Source of the DNA: JAUYIV01 sp035464675
Lineage (GTDB): Bacteria > Actinomycetota > Acidimicrobiia > Spongiisociales > UBA11373
Reading direction: 5' to 3'
Assembly: GCA_035464675.1 (NCBI GenBank)
Contig: DATHSA010000057.1
Coordinates: 1-24,358, forward strand
DNA: 24,358 nucleotides
In this document: positions 8,503 to 15,036 of the stretch, in pieces
Layout: each line of letters starts with the position of its first letter
How positions within the stretch are numbered: position 1 is the first letter of the stretch
Notes under the pieces: model-generated
What the model was told of the DNA's origin: nothing
Seen by the model: only the letters and a program-made list of their open reading frames with translations
The model's database searches: none
Program-made: the position numbers and the translations under genes

Positions 8503-10890
8503 TCAGAACCCCGCCATCTCGAGCAGCGACTCGACGGTGGTGCTCACCGCGCTGGGACCACCCACGATGACGATCTGGCGGGCGCGGAGACGCAGGATCT
8601 CGGTCAGCACCGAGGCGGGTACGGTTGACCCGGGAACCAGGAGAATCGGCGACCCGTCATATGCGCCCGCGGCGGCCCCGGCGAGCGCGTCGGGGAACGC
8701 GAGGCCGGTGGCCACGTAGACCCGGCTCGATCCCCCGGGGAAGGCGAGTTGGCTGGCGGCGACTGCGGTGGCGTAGCGGTCGTATCCCGCCACCCTGGTC
8801 GTGGGAGCGAGCGCCTGGAGGGTCTCCAGGACCCCCTGCGAGACGACGGCCTCGCCACCGAGAAGGACGATCCGGGATGGCGCGAGGCGGGTCAGTTCCT
8901 CCCGCGTCGCGGGTGGGAGATGATCGGGTGCGGTGAGCAGCACCGGCCCGCCGATCTCGCTCGCCGCCGGGCCCGCGGACAGAGCATCCGCAAAGACGTC
9001 CCCGGCGGCGACGACGACGACCTCTGACCCGTCCGGATGGGCGTATCTGCTGATCTCGGTGGCGGTGGCGTATCGATCGGATCCGGCAAGACGCGTGACC
9101 GGCGCCCGTGCCTCGAGGGCAGCCTCGACCGAAGCCGAGATGGCGGATGTGCCGCCGAGGACGATGATCTCGTCGGGCCGCAGGCGGTCGAGCTCGGCTG
9201 CGGTCTCGGGCGGCATCGCGCTCGGGGCGACAAGCAGCAGGGGGGAGCCGATCCGTGCCGCGAAGGCCGCTCCCGCAAGAGCGTCGGGAAACGCAGCTCC
9301 TGTGGCGATCACGACCGTGTCGACCGAGGAGGGATCGGGGTGCTGCTGTCGGGACATTGCGGCGGCCGTTGCATAGCGATTTGCGCCCGCCACCCTCTGC
9401 ACGTCGTGCGTGCGGGACACGAACCAGACGCCGGGCTTGTGGGTCGACGCACCGCCCCGGCGTAGCCGCAGCTGCCCGTCGTCGTCGACGAGCATCAGGT
9501 CGGGGTGGCCGTCGCCGTCGAGGTCCTCGGCGAACATCGTCTCACCGCTGGGATCGATCCCCGTGGCGATCACCGTCGTGGAGGTGAATCCCGAGTTGGC
9601 GGAGTGGATGGTGAGGGTGCCATCGTCCTGGAGCGCAAAGACGTCGGGTCGGCCGTCGAAGTCACGATCGCCAAGGGCGAACCGTGCACTCGAATCCACG
9701 GCGAGTGAGACGACGGTCTCGGGCGACGCGAACGCCGGGCCCCGCCAGACCTCGAGAGTCGCCGGCTCGCCGGGGCGAATCACATAGAGATCGGTGTACC
9801 CGTCGCGGTCGTCGTCGTCGAACAGATAGGTCGAGTCCGCCCCCGCGGCGACCGCCGTCGGAATGGTGTGCGGGGCGCCAAGACCGCCCTGCACCATGGG
9901 GAACACCTGCATCTCGAGTGTCCCGGCGGTGTCGAGGAGGAACACCAGGTCGGGCCGTCCGTCGCGGCTGAGGTCTGCGAGGGCGACGGGGGCCCCGGTG
10001 TCGGCGACAGCCGTCGGAGTGTCGGCAAACCAATCCGACCAGAGATAGTTGTGGTGGGCCCTGGCGACCAACAGGCGCATACCGGAGCCGTCGGGCTCCA
10101 CACGGACCACGTCGACGGCCCCATCGCGGTCGACATCGATCACGAGGTTCCGCTGAGTCGGTGAACTCCTCGGAGCGAGTCCGACGCTGTACGACACCTC
10201 CGCAGAGAACGACGCGTGGGCCACCAGCGGCGGCTGCGGTGGCGGCATGGTGTAGCCGGGCGTGTGAACGGGCCCCATCCACGAGTAGTGCATCGGGTCC
10301 TTGATCGATTGCCAGTCTCCGCCCCAACACCAACCCGCAGAGGTCCAAGCCTCGACGAACCAGTCGGGCATGTCGGTGATGAGGACGTTGTCGGATCGGT
10401 ACGGGTTGGTGTGCGAGTTGATGTCCAGGGCCGCGCCGACGGCATGGAACGAGAAGGCTCTGCCGGGCGGGATCGTGTAGCGAGCCCACGACCAGGTCTT
10501 GTCGTACCGGATCTCGTACACGTTGCCCAGCGCGTCCTGCTCTTCGAGGTTGGCGATGGCCGACTGGAGCGCCGGAAGCACTCGCTCGTGCACCCACAGC
10601 GTCTTGGGGGTTCCCACCATGTTGGGGAGGTCGATGACGACGCGTTGTGACCAGGCCAGCCCGACCGTGCGGCCGTAGAAGTCGGCCCACGGTCCGTAGA
10701 TCGGCTCGTCGAGATCGAGGATCCCGGGCTCGGCGGCCAGTGGGCCACGGACCCCGTCCAGGTCGCCGCATCCCGGGGATTCGCTGAACGACGGCACCGA
10801 CTCGGGCACCGGCTCGTGAGCGGCCGCCAGGGACTGGCCCATCGTCACGACGATGGCCAGAGCGGTGGTGAGGCGTGCCGTTCGGAACAT
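8503..10890 (-). CDS. Wall-anchored M15-type D-Ala/L-Ala peptidase with FG-GAP-like repeats and CWB2
   Basis: The 795-residue product starts at ATG 10890 behind a GAGGA site with 5-base spacing. Residues 1-24 are a signal peptide. Residues 75-205 fit the M15 (VanY/CwlK/Ply500-like) zinc peptidase fold: SFHAVGAALDIN gives ligands His149 and Asp156, and DPMHY gives the probable catalytic Asp198 and ligand His201, with the WCWGGDW stretch before it. Residues 250-475 hold about five FG-GAP/VCBS-like segments (for example DLDGDGHPDLMLVDDDG), which in other proteins form calcium-binding propellers. Residues 498-795 are three CWB2 repeats. M15 enzymes cut peptide stems of peptidoglycan, so this is probably a secreted wall hydrolase. 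A binding-only protein is less likely, since all expected metal ligands are present. No exact -10 match is obvious upstream. Confidence 0.88.
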   Translation of the reverse strand: MFRTARLTTALAIVVTMGQSLAAAHEPVPESVPSFSESPGCGDLDGVRGPLAAEPGILDLDEPIYGPWADFYGRTVGLAWSQRVVIDLPNMVGTPKTLWVHERVLPALQSAIANLEEQDALGNVYEIRYDKTWSWARYTIPPGRAFSFHAVGAALDINSHTNPYRSDNVLITDMPDWFVEAWTSAGWCWGGDWQSIKDPMHYSWMGPVHTPGYTMPPPQPPLVAHASFSAEVSYSVGLAPRSSPTQRNLVIDVDRDGAVDVVRVEPDGSGMRLLVARAHHNYLWSDWFADTPTAVADTGAPVALADLSRDGRPDLVFLLDTAGTLEMQVFPMVQGGLGAPHTIPTAVAAGADSTYLFDDDDRDGYTDLYVIRPGEPATLEVWRGPAFASPETVVSLAVDSSARFALGDRDFDGRPDVFALQDDGTLTIHSANSGFTSTTVIATGIDPSGETMFAEDLDGDGHPDLMLVDDDGQLRLRRGGASTHKPGVWFVSRTHDVQRVAGANRYATAAAMSRQQHPDPSSVDTVVIATGAAFPDALAGAAFAARIGSPLLLVAPSAMPPETAAELDRLRPDEIIVLGGTSAISASVEAALEARAPVTRLAGSDRYATATEISRYAHPDGSEVVVVAAGDVFADALSAGPAASEIGGPVLLTAPDHLPPATREELTRLAPSRIVLLGGEAVVSQGVLETLQALAPTTRVAGYDRYATAVAASQLAFPGGSSRVYVATGLAFPDALAGAAAGAYDGSPILLVPGSTVPASVLTEILRLRARQIVIVGGPSAVSTTVESLLEMAGF
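8506..9399 (-). repeat. CWB2 triplet of the M15-type protein
   Basis: Three repeats start at RVAGANRY, RLAGSDRY and RVAGYDRY. Their second and third copies share position-specific features with the second and third copies of the convergent neighbour: FADAL with GPVLLT in the second, and YVATGL with SPILLVPG in the third. Confidence 0.9.
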
Positions 10891-10908
10891 GTCCGTCCTC
10901 GTGCTCGG

Positions 10909-10925
10909 CCGCGGTGGTGCCGCGG
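10909..10925 (-). promoter_or_regulatory. Perfect inverted repeat CCGCGG-TGGTG-CCGCGG in the M15 gene leader
   Basis: Two CCGCGG arms are separated by five bases, 18 bases before the start codon and just upstream of the GAGGA ribosome binding site (10896-10900). It could be an operator or an RNA hairpin affecting translation. GC-rich palindromes arise by chance in such DNA. Confidence 0.35.
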
Positions 10926-10978
10926 ACAGATTGGTATCGCGTCGGCCGAATCGCGAGGATCCTTGAGGAGCGGGCGAC

Positions 10979-11101
10979 TCAGGTGGTCTGCTCGATCAGG
11001 TAGATCGTCCCGCCGCTCAGGGATGTGGCGTAGAGACGTCCGTCGCCGTCGATCCCGAACGAGGACGGCAGGGATGTGGCGGTCGGGAACACGCGGAGGT
11101 C
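10979..11101 (-). pseudogene. C-terminal remnant of a sugar dehydrogenase-like (GSDH/NHL) protein
   Basis: On the minus strand, about 40 codons end at a TGA (10979-10981) and read SSFGIDGDGRLYATSL followed by SGGTIYLIEQTT. This matches the closing strand pattern of PQQ-dependent sugar dehydrogenase-like propellers. It parallels the end of the intact homologue at 21663, which reads SRFVVDSSGEVFVIQF followed by GRGRILKLE. No start codon or upstream domain exists, because the 5' side runs into proC and its promoter. It contains two copies of CAGGGATGTGGCG (11018-11030 and 11069-11081), 17 codons apart. A chance resemblance in an open frame is the alternative. Confidence 0.5.
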
Positions 11102-11119
11102 GACCGGGCGCGCCGCCCG

Positions 11120-11125
11120 TACACT
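11120..11125 (+). promoter_or_regulatory. Putative -10 box TACACT, leaderless proC start
   Basis: TACACT ends 8 bases before the proC ATG with no ribosome binding site between them. The box lies just outside the dehydrogenase-like remnant on the other strand. Confidence 0.5.
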
Positions 11126-11133
11126 CGTGTCCA

Positions 11134-11958
11134 ATGAGCCGACCGACCGTCGCCATACTCGGAGCGGGCGCCATCGGCGAGGCGCTTGCTCTGGGCCTTC
11201 TCGCCGGCGGATGGGCCGTCGAGGACATCACGCTCGCGGCGCGCCGCGAGGATCGACGCGCCGAGATCGAGCGCCTCACCGGCATCCGGTGCACGCTCGA
11301 CGTCGTCGAAGCGGTGCAGGGCCGGCAGGTGGTCGTCGTATCCGTCAAGCCGAGCGACGTCGGGCACCTGCTCGGGCAACTCGGCGACGCCATCACACGC
11401 GACCACGTGGTGCTCTCACTGGCCGCCGGCGTGCCCACCCGGGTGTTCGAGGCGGCGCTTGGCGATGCCCGGGTGGTTCGTGCCATGCCCAACACGCCCG
11501 TGCGTATCGCCGAGGCGATCACGGCCATCGCCAGGGGGTCGTACGCAGACGACGACGCCCTGGCACTCGTCCAGACGGTGCTGGCCGCGGTCGGCCAGAC
11601 GATCGTGCTCGACGAGCCCGTTCTCGACGCGGTGACCGCGGTGTCGGGCACCGGACCCGCCTACGTGTTCCTCCTCGCCGAGGCGCTGGTGGAGGCGGCC
11701 ATCCGCGAGGGGATCCCCTGGCACGCCGCCGAGCAGTTGGTCGAGCAGACCCTCCGTGGCGCCGGGATGCTGCTCGCCGCCACCGACGCCACCCCGGCAC
11801 GGCTTCGCGCCCAGGTCACGAGCCCCGGCGGCACGACGGCGGCGGCGGTGCACGTCCTCGAGGAGCGAGGATTCAGGGCGATCGTCGAGGATGCCGTACG
11901 CGCCGCCGCCCAGCGGTCCCGCGAGATGGGCCGATCGGCCGCCGGAGAGGAAGGGTGA
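11134..11958 (+). CDS. proC: Pyrroline-5-carboxylate reductase
   Basis: The product is 274 residues, the usual ProC length. The N-terminal Rossmann motif is ILGAGAIGEAL (7-17). VSVKPSDV and RAMPNTPVRI mark the cofactor and inter-domain region. The C-terminal dimerisation and active-site helices show VSGTGPAYVF and SPGGTTAAAV, the family signature. The enzyme reduces pyrroline-5-carboxylate to proline with NAD(P)H in the cytoplasm. ATG 11134 is chosen because the Rossmann strand follows directly and a -10 box stands 8 bases before it. Its stop overlaps the start of the proline dehydrogenase gene (GTGA), so both should be co-translated. Confidence 0.95.
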   Translation: MSRPTVAILGAGAIGEALALGLLAGGWAVEDITLAARREDRRAEIERLTGIRCTLDVVEAVQGRQVVVVSVKPSDVGHLLGQLGDAITRDHVVLSLAAGVPTRVFEAALGDARVVRAMPNTPVRIAEAITAIARGSYADDDALALVQTVLAAVGQTIVLDEPVLDAVTAVSGTGPAYVFLLAEALVEAAIREGIPWHAAEQLVEQTLRGAGMLLAATDATPARLRAQVTSPGGTTAAAVHVLEERGFRAIVEDAVRAAAQRSREMGRSAAGEEG

Positions 11959-12872
11959 AGGCCCTCACCGTTCGGATTGTCCTCGCCATCACCCGGTGGC
12001 GGTGGGTGCGGTGGCTGTTCACCGGGACCCGTGTCGGCAGGCGGATGGCCCTGCGGTTCGTGGCGGGCGAGTCTCTCGACGACGCCGTCGCTGCCGCCCG
12101 AGAGAGCAATGAGGCCGGGATGACCGTGTCGTTGGATCATCTCGGAGAGCACGTCACCCATCGCGACGCCGCCGAATCGGCGCGCGACGACTACCTCGCC
12201 TGCCTCGACCGCATCGCGGCCGAGGGCCTCGACGCCAACATCTCGGTGAAGCTGACCCAGCTCGGATTGGGTGTCGACGACGAGTTGTGCGCTCGCTCCC
12301 TGGACGCCCTGGCCACGCGGGCGGCGGAACTGTCCCTCACGGTGACGATCGACATGGAGGACAGCGCGCACACCGCGGTGACGCTCGACATGTACGAACA
12401 AGCCCAGAAGGAGCACGGCAACCTCGGCGTCGCCATCCAGGCGTACTTGCGGCGGACGCCGGACGACCTCCGTCGTATCGCTCCACTCGGAGGGCACATA
12501 CGCCTGTGCAAGGGCGCGTACGACGAACCGGACGACCTTGCGCTCCAGGGCCGCAGGGAGGTCGACGCAGCGTTCGACCGCCTCTGCCAGACGCTCATGG
12601 AGCAGGGGGATGCCAAGCCGGCCATCGCCAGTCACGACGACGAGCGCATCGCCTTCGCCATCGGGCTCGCCGACGGTCGCGCCGCTCCGTGGGAGATCCA
12701 GATGCTCTATGGCATCCGGGAGCCACTGCAGCGGTCGCTCGTCGCGGATGGCCACCCGCTGCGCGTCTACATCCCCTACGGCGATGCCTGGTACCCCTAC
12801 CTGACACGCCGCATCGCCGAACGGCCGGCCAACCTCTGGTTCTTCGTCCGGGCCCTGTTCGGCCGGCGGTGA
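11955..12872 (+). CDS. Proline dehydrogenase (monofunctional PRODH)
   Basis: The 305-residue product has the length of monofunctional actinobacterial PRODH rather than the long PutA fusion. Family motifs are IDMEDS, LCKGAYDEP, an ASHDDERI stretch, QMLYGIREPLQ and the C-terminal VYIPYGDAWYPYLTRRIAER, which holds the substrate-contacting arginines of the (beta/alpha)8 barrel. The enzyme oxidises proline to pyrroline-5-carboxylate with FAD and passes electrons to the membrane quinone pool. GTG 11955 overlaps the proC stop, and a GGAGAGGA site (11944-11951) supports it. No P5C dehydrogenase (PruA) is in the window. Pairing with ProC, which runs the opposite reaction, is discussed in the findings. 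Confidence 0.93.
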   Translation: MKALTVRIVLAITRWRWVRWLFTGTRVGRRMALRFVAGESLDDAVAAARESNEAGMTVSLDHLGEHVTHRDAAESARDDYLACLDRIAAEGLDANISVKLTQLGLGVDDELCARSLDALATRAAELSLTVTIDMEDSAHTAVTLDMYEQAQKEHGNLGVAIQAYLRRTPDDLRRIAPLGGHIRLCKGAYDEPDDLALQGRREVDAAFDRLCQTLMEQGDAKPAIASHDDERIAFAIGLADGRAAPWEIQMLYGIREPLQRSLVADGHPLRVYIPYGDAWYPYLTRRIAERPANLWFFVRALFGRR

Positions 12873-12893
12873 TCTCCGGCGTGTCGTTCCGTT

Positions 12894-12899
12894 TACCCT
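12894..12899 (+). promoter_or_regulatory. Putative -10 box TACCCT before the TPM-like gene
   Basis: TACCCT ends 4 bases before ATG 12904 and 7 bases before the following GTG 12907. Other leaderless starts here have 6-10 bases, so the GTG could be the true start. Confidence 0.4.
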
Positions 12900-12903
12900 T
12901 CGC

Positions 12904-14145
12904 ATGGTGAAGCGCCTGCTCGTCGCCGCCGTGCTCGGACTCGCCCTGTTTCCTGCGGGGATCGCGCTCGCAGGCGACGTCGACGCCGACACCGTCGCCG
13001 CCGAGCTCGAGAACTTCGGCGTGTTCATCGACCCGGATCTCGATCGGGACACGTCCCGCGTGTCCGATGCGGTTTCGGCGGCGAGGAGTGCAGGCTTCGA
13101 GTTCTATGCGGTCATCCTCGAAGACGACCCGATCGGCGGGCCGACGACCTTCGCCGATGCGCTCCTCAACCGGCTCGGTTCGGGAACCGTCCTGGTCGTC
13201 TCGGAGACGGCCGGCATGGCGAGCACCGAGGTCGGCGCCGCCGAGATCTCCGCAGCCGTCTCCCACGCCGATGACGTTTCCGACGACGACGAGTCGTATG
13301 TCGCGGCGGTGGTGGACAGTCTGACCGGGGCGGTCTCCTCGGAAGGTGGCTCCAACGTCGGATTGATCGTCCTCATGGTGATCCTCGGAGGTCTGGTGCT
13401 GTTGGTCTGGCTGGCGATCCGCAGGAGCCAGAAGTCCAGCGAGACATCCCGGGCTAAGCAGGTCGCCGAAGCACGGGGCGAGATCCGCGACCAGCTCGAT
13501 GCGATGGCGAACATCCTCCTCGAGATCACCGATCAGGTGGCGGCCTCCGACGCCTCTCAGGACGACACCTATCTCCGCCAGGCGAGTGCCACCTACACCG
13601 AGGCAGAGGAGGCGTTCGAGGGCGCGTCGGACCTGCGCGCCCTCGCCGACCTGTCGGACCGGCTCGACGAGGCACGCTGGCAACTCGACGCGGCGGCAGC
13701 GATCTCCTACGGGAAGGAAGCGCCTCCGAAGCCGCCGAAGGAGCAGCGCTACCAGTGCTTCTTCGACCCGACGCATCCCGATGCCACGGAGACCGCCGAG
13801 ATCACCACCGCCGCGGGCAAGAAGACGGTGCGGGTGTGCAAGGACGACGCCGAGAAGCTTCGCCGGGGCACCCAGCCCGCTCCGCGGATGATCGACGTGC
13901 AGGGCCGGCGGGTTCCGGCGCCGATGGCCCCCCGCTCCCACGGCGGAGGGGGCATGGATTGGATGGAGACCTTCAGCATCCTCGCCGGCGGGGCCGGTCA
14001 GGCGGCGTCGTACGACTGGGGCGGGAGGCCGACGACGGCGGAGCGGCGCCGCGCCGCGACGCGATCGCGGAAGAGCAGTGGCAGCGCGGCCCCCGAACGA
14101 GGCCGTGCGCGCGGCGGCTCGACGAAGAGGCGCCGCAAGCGGTAG
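12904..14145 (+). CDS. TPM-domain-like membrane protein next to PspA
   Basis: The 413-residue product has a signal peptide (1-23, ending ALA before GD). An extracytoplasmic alpha/beta domain of about 120 residues follows, whose strands FEFYAVILED and GTVLVVSETA resemble TPM_phosphatase-like domains. There is one transmembrane helix at about 152-172 with a positive stop. The cytoplasmic part has a helical, coiled-coil-like stretch (180-260). It continues into a possible metal site YQCFFDPTHPD followed 20 residues later by VRVCKDD (two Cys and one His visible), and a very basic, disordered tail ending KRRRKR. TPM proteins are often found with envelope stress and PspA systems, and pspA follows after 85 bases. 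The fold assignment rests on pattern only; the biochemical role is unknown. ATG 12904 is used, but GTG 12907 is equally possible. Confidence 0.75.
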   Translation: MVKRLLVAAVLGLALFPAGIALAGDVDADTVAAELENFGVFIDPDLDRDTSRVSDAVSAARSAGFEFYAVILEDDPIGGPTTFADALLNRLGSGTVLVVSETAGMASTEVGAAEISAAVSHADDVSDDDESYVAAVVDSLTGAVSSEGGSNVGLIVLMVILGGLVLLVWLAIRRSQKSSETSRAKQVAEARGEIRDQLDAMANILLEITDQVAASDASQDDTYLRQASATYTEAEEAFEGASDLRALADLSDRLDEARWQLDAAAAISYGKEAPPKPPKEQRYQCFFDPTHPDATETAEITTAAGKKTVRVCKDDAEKLRRGTQPAPRMIDVQGRRVPAPMAPRSHGGGGMDWMETFSILAGGAGQAASYDWGGRPTTAERRRAATRSRKSSGSAAPERGRARGGSTKRRRKR

Positions 14146-14171
14146 CCCGTAGCCCGTCGCCCGTAGGCCCG
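14144..14171. repeat. Short heptamer repeat AGCCCGT/CGCCCGT between the TPM-like gene and pspA
   Basis: Three consecutive heptamers (AGCCCGT, AGCCCGT, CGCCCGT) and a diverged fourth start at the TPM-like gene's stop codon. The same CGCCCGT unit occurs twice in tandem at 23209-23222 in another intergenic gap. Confidence 0.5.
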
Positions 14172-14194
14172 GCGGAACAGGCGCCTTCGATCTC

Positions 14195-14200
14195 TAGACT
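14195..14200 (+). promoter_or_regulatory. Putative -10 box TAGACT for pspA
   Basis: TAGACT lies 30 bases before the pspA ATG. A GAGAGG ribosome binding site (14221-14226) stands 4 bases before the start. The identical box and a similar leader length precede the gene at 18129. Confidence 0.45.
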
Positions 14201-14230
14201 CGGATCCGGACCACGGCAGAGAGAGGTTTC

Positions 14231-14941
14231 ATGTTCAAGCGGCTGTGGGGGTACATCAAGACGCTGTTCCGGGTGAAGACCGAGGCGGCGATGGATCCCG
14301 AGATCGAGATCGAACAGGCCATCCAGGAGGCCAGACAGCGCGACCAGGAGCTGCGCAACCAGGCGGCGAAGGTGGTGGCCCATCGCGTCCAACTGGAGAG
14401 CAGGATCGAGCGGGCGGCCGAGGACGTCGGCGAGGCGAGAGAACTCGCCAAGCAGGCGCTCATGCGCGCGAAGGATTCCGGGGAGAAAGGCGATGCCGCA
14501 GCGGCCGACAAGTGGACCAAGGCGGCTCAGAGCCTGGCGATGAGGCTGCAGGCCTCGGAGAACAACCTCGCCTCGCTCAAGCAGCAGTACGAGATGTCGG
14601 TCGACCAGGCCGACGACGCCAAGAGGGCGGTTCAGCAGAACGCGATGCGCCTGCAGGAGCTGGCCGCCAAGCGGATGGAGATGCTCGGCTCGCTGCAGCA
14701 GGCGAAGATGCAGGAGTCCGTCAACAAGGCCGTCGAGGCGATCTCATCCACGGTCAGCGACGACAGCGTCAGTCTCGAGAAGGTCGAGGACAAGATCGAG
14801 CAGCGAAAGGCCGAGGCGATGGCGAGGGCCGAGCTCCGTGAGGCGACGCCCGAAGGCGCCGAGATGGAGCTGCGTGAGGCCGTTTCGCTCACACAGGCCG
14901 ATGCCAAGCTCGAGGAGCTCAAGGCCGAGCTGGGGATCTGA
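14231..14941 (+). CDS. pspA: PspA/IM30 family membrane-stress protein
   Basis: The 236-residue product has the expected size. An amphipathic N-terminal helix (MFKRLWGYIKTLFR) is followed by an almost fully helical, coiled-coil sequence rich in Glu, Gln, Lys and Ala with no prolines until about residue 204. The motif MDPEIEIEQAIQEARQ matches the PspA/Vipp1 start. PspA proteins are ESCRT-III relatives that polymerise on damaged inner membrane and protect the proton gradient. The upstream TPM-like membrane protein is a plausible membrane partner. No PspF-type activator, ClgR or PspC is seen nearby, so its control is not evident. Confidence 0.92.
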   Translation: MFKRLWGYIKTLFRVKTEAAMDPEIEIEQAIQEARQRDQELRNQAAKVVAHRVQLESRIERAAEDVGEARELAKQALMRAKDSGEKGDAAAADKWTKAAQSLAMRLQASENNLASLKQQYEMSVDQADDAKRAVQQNAMRLQELAAKRMEMLGSLQQAKMQESVNKAVEAISSTVSDDSVSLEKVEDKIEQRKAEAMARAELREATPEGAEMELREAVSLTQADAKLEELKAELGI

Positions 14942-14969
14942 AGCCGACGATTCGCGGGCGCACCTGACG

Positions 14970-14983
14970 GCGGCCCCGGCCGC
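14970..14983 (+). terminator. Weak GC hairpin after pspA
   Basis: GCGGC and GCCGC arms enclose a CCCG loop 29 bases after the pspA stop. There is no T-tract, so it is at best a weak terminator. Confidence 0.25.
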
Positions 14984-15021
14984 TCGCGCCGCTAATCCAG
15001 GGCACTCCGCGGGCCGGCGGG

Positions 15022-15027
15022 TACCGT
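15022..15027 (+). promoter_or_regulatory. Putative -10 box TACCGT, leaderless start
   Basis: TACCGT ends 9 bases before ATG 15037, with only CCCCCATCG between and no ribosome binding site. Confidence 0.45.
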
Positions 15028-15036
15028 CCCCCATCG

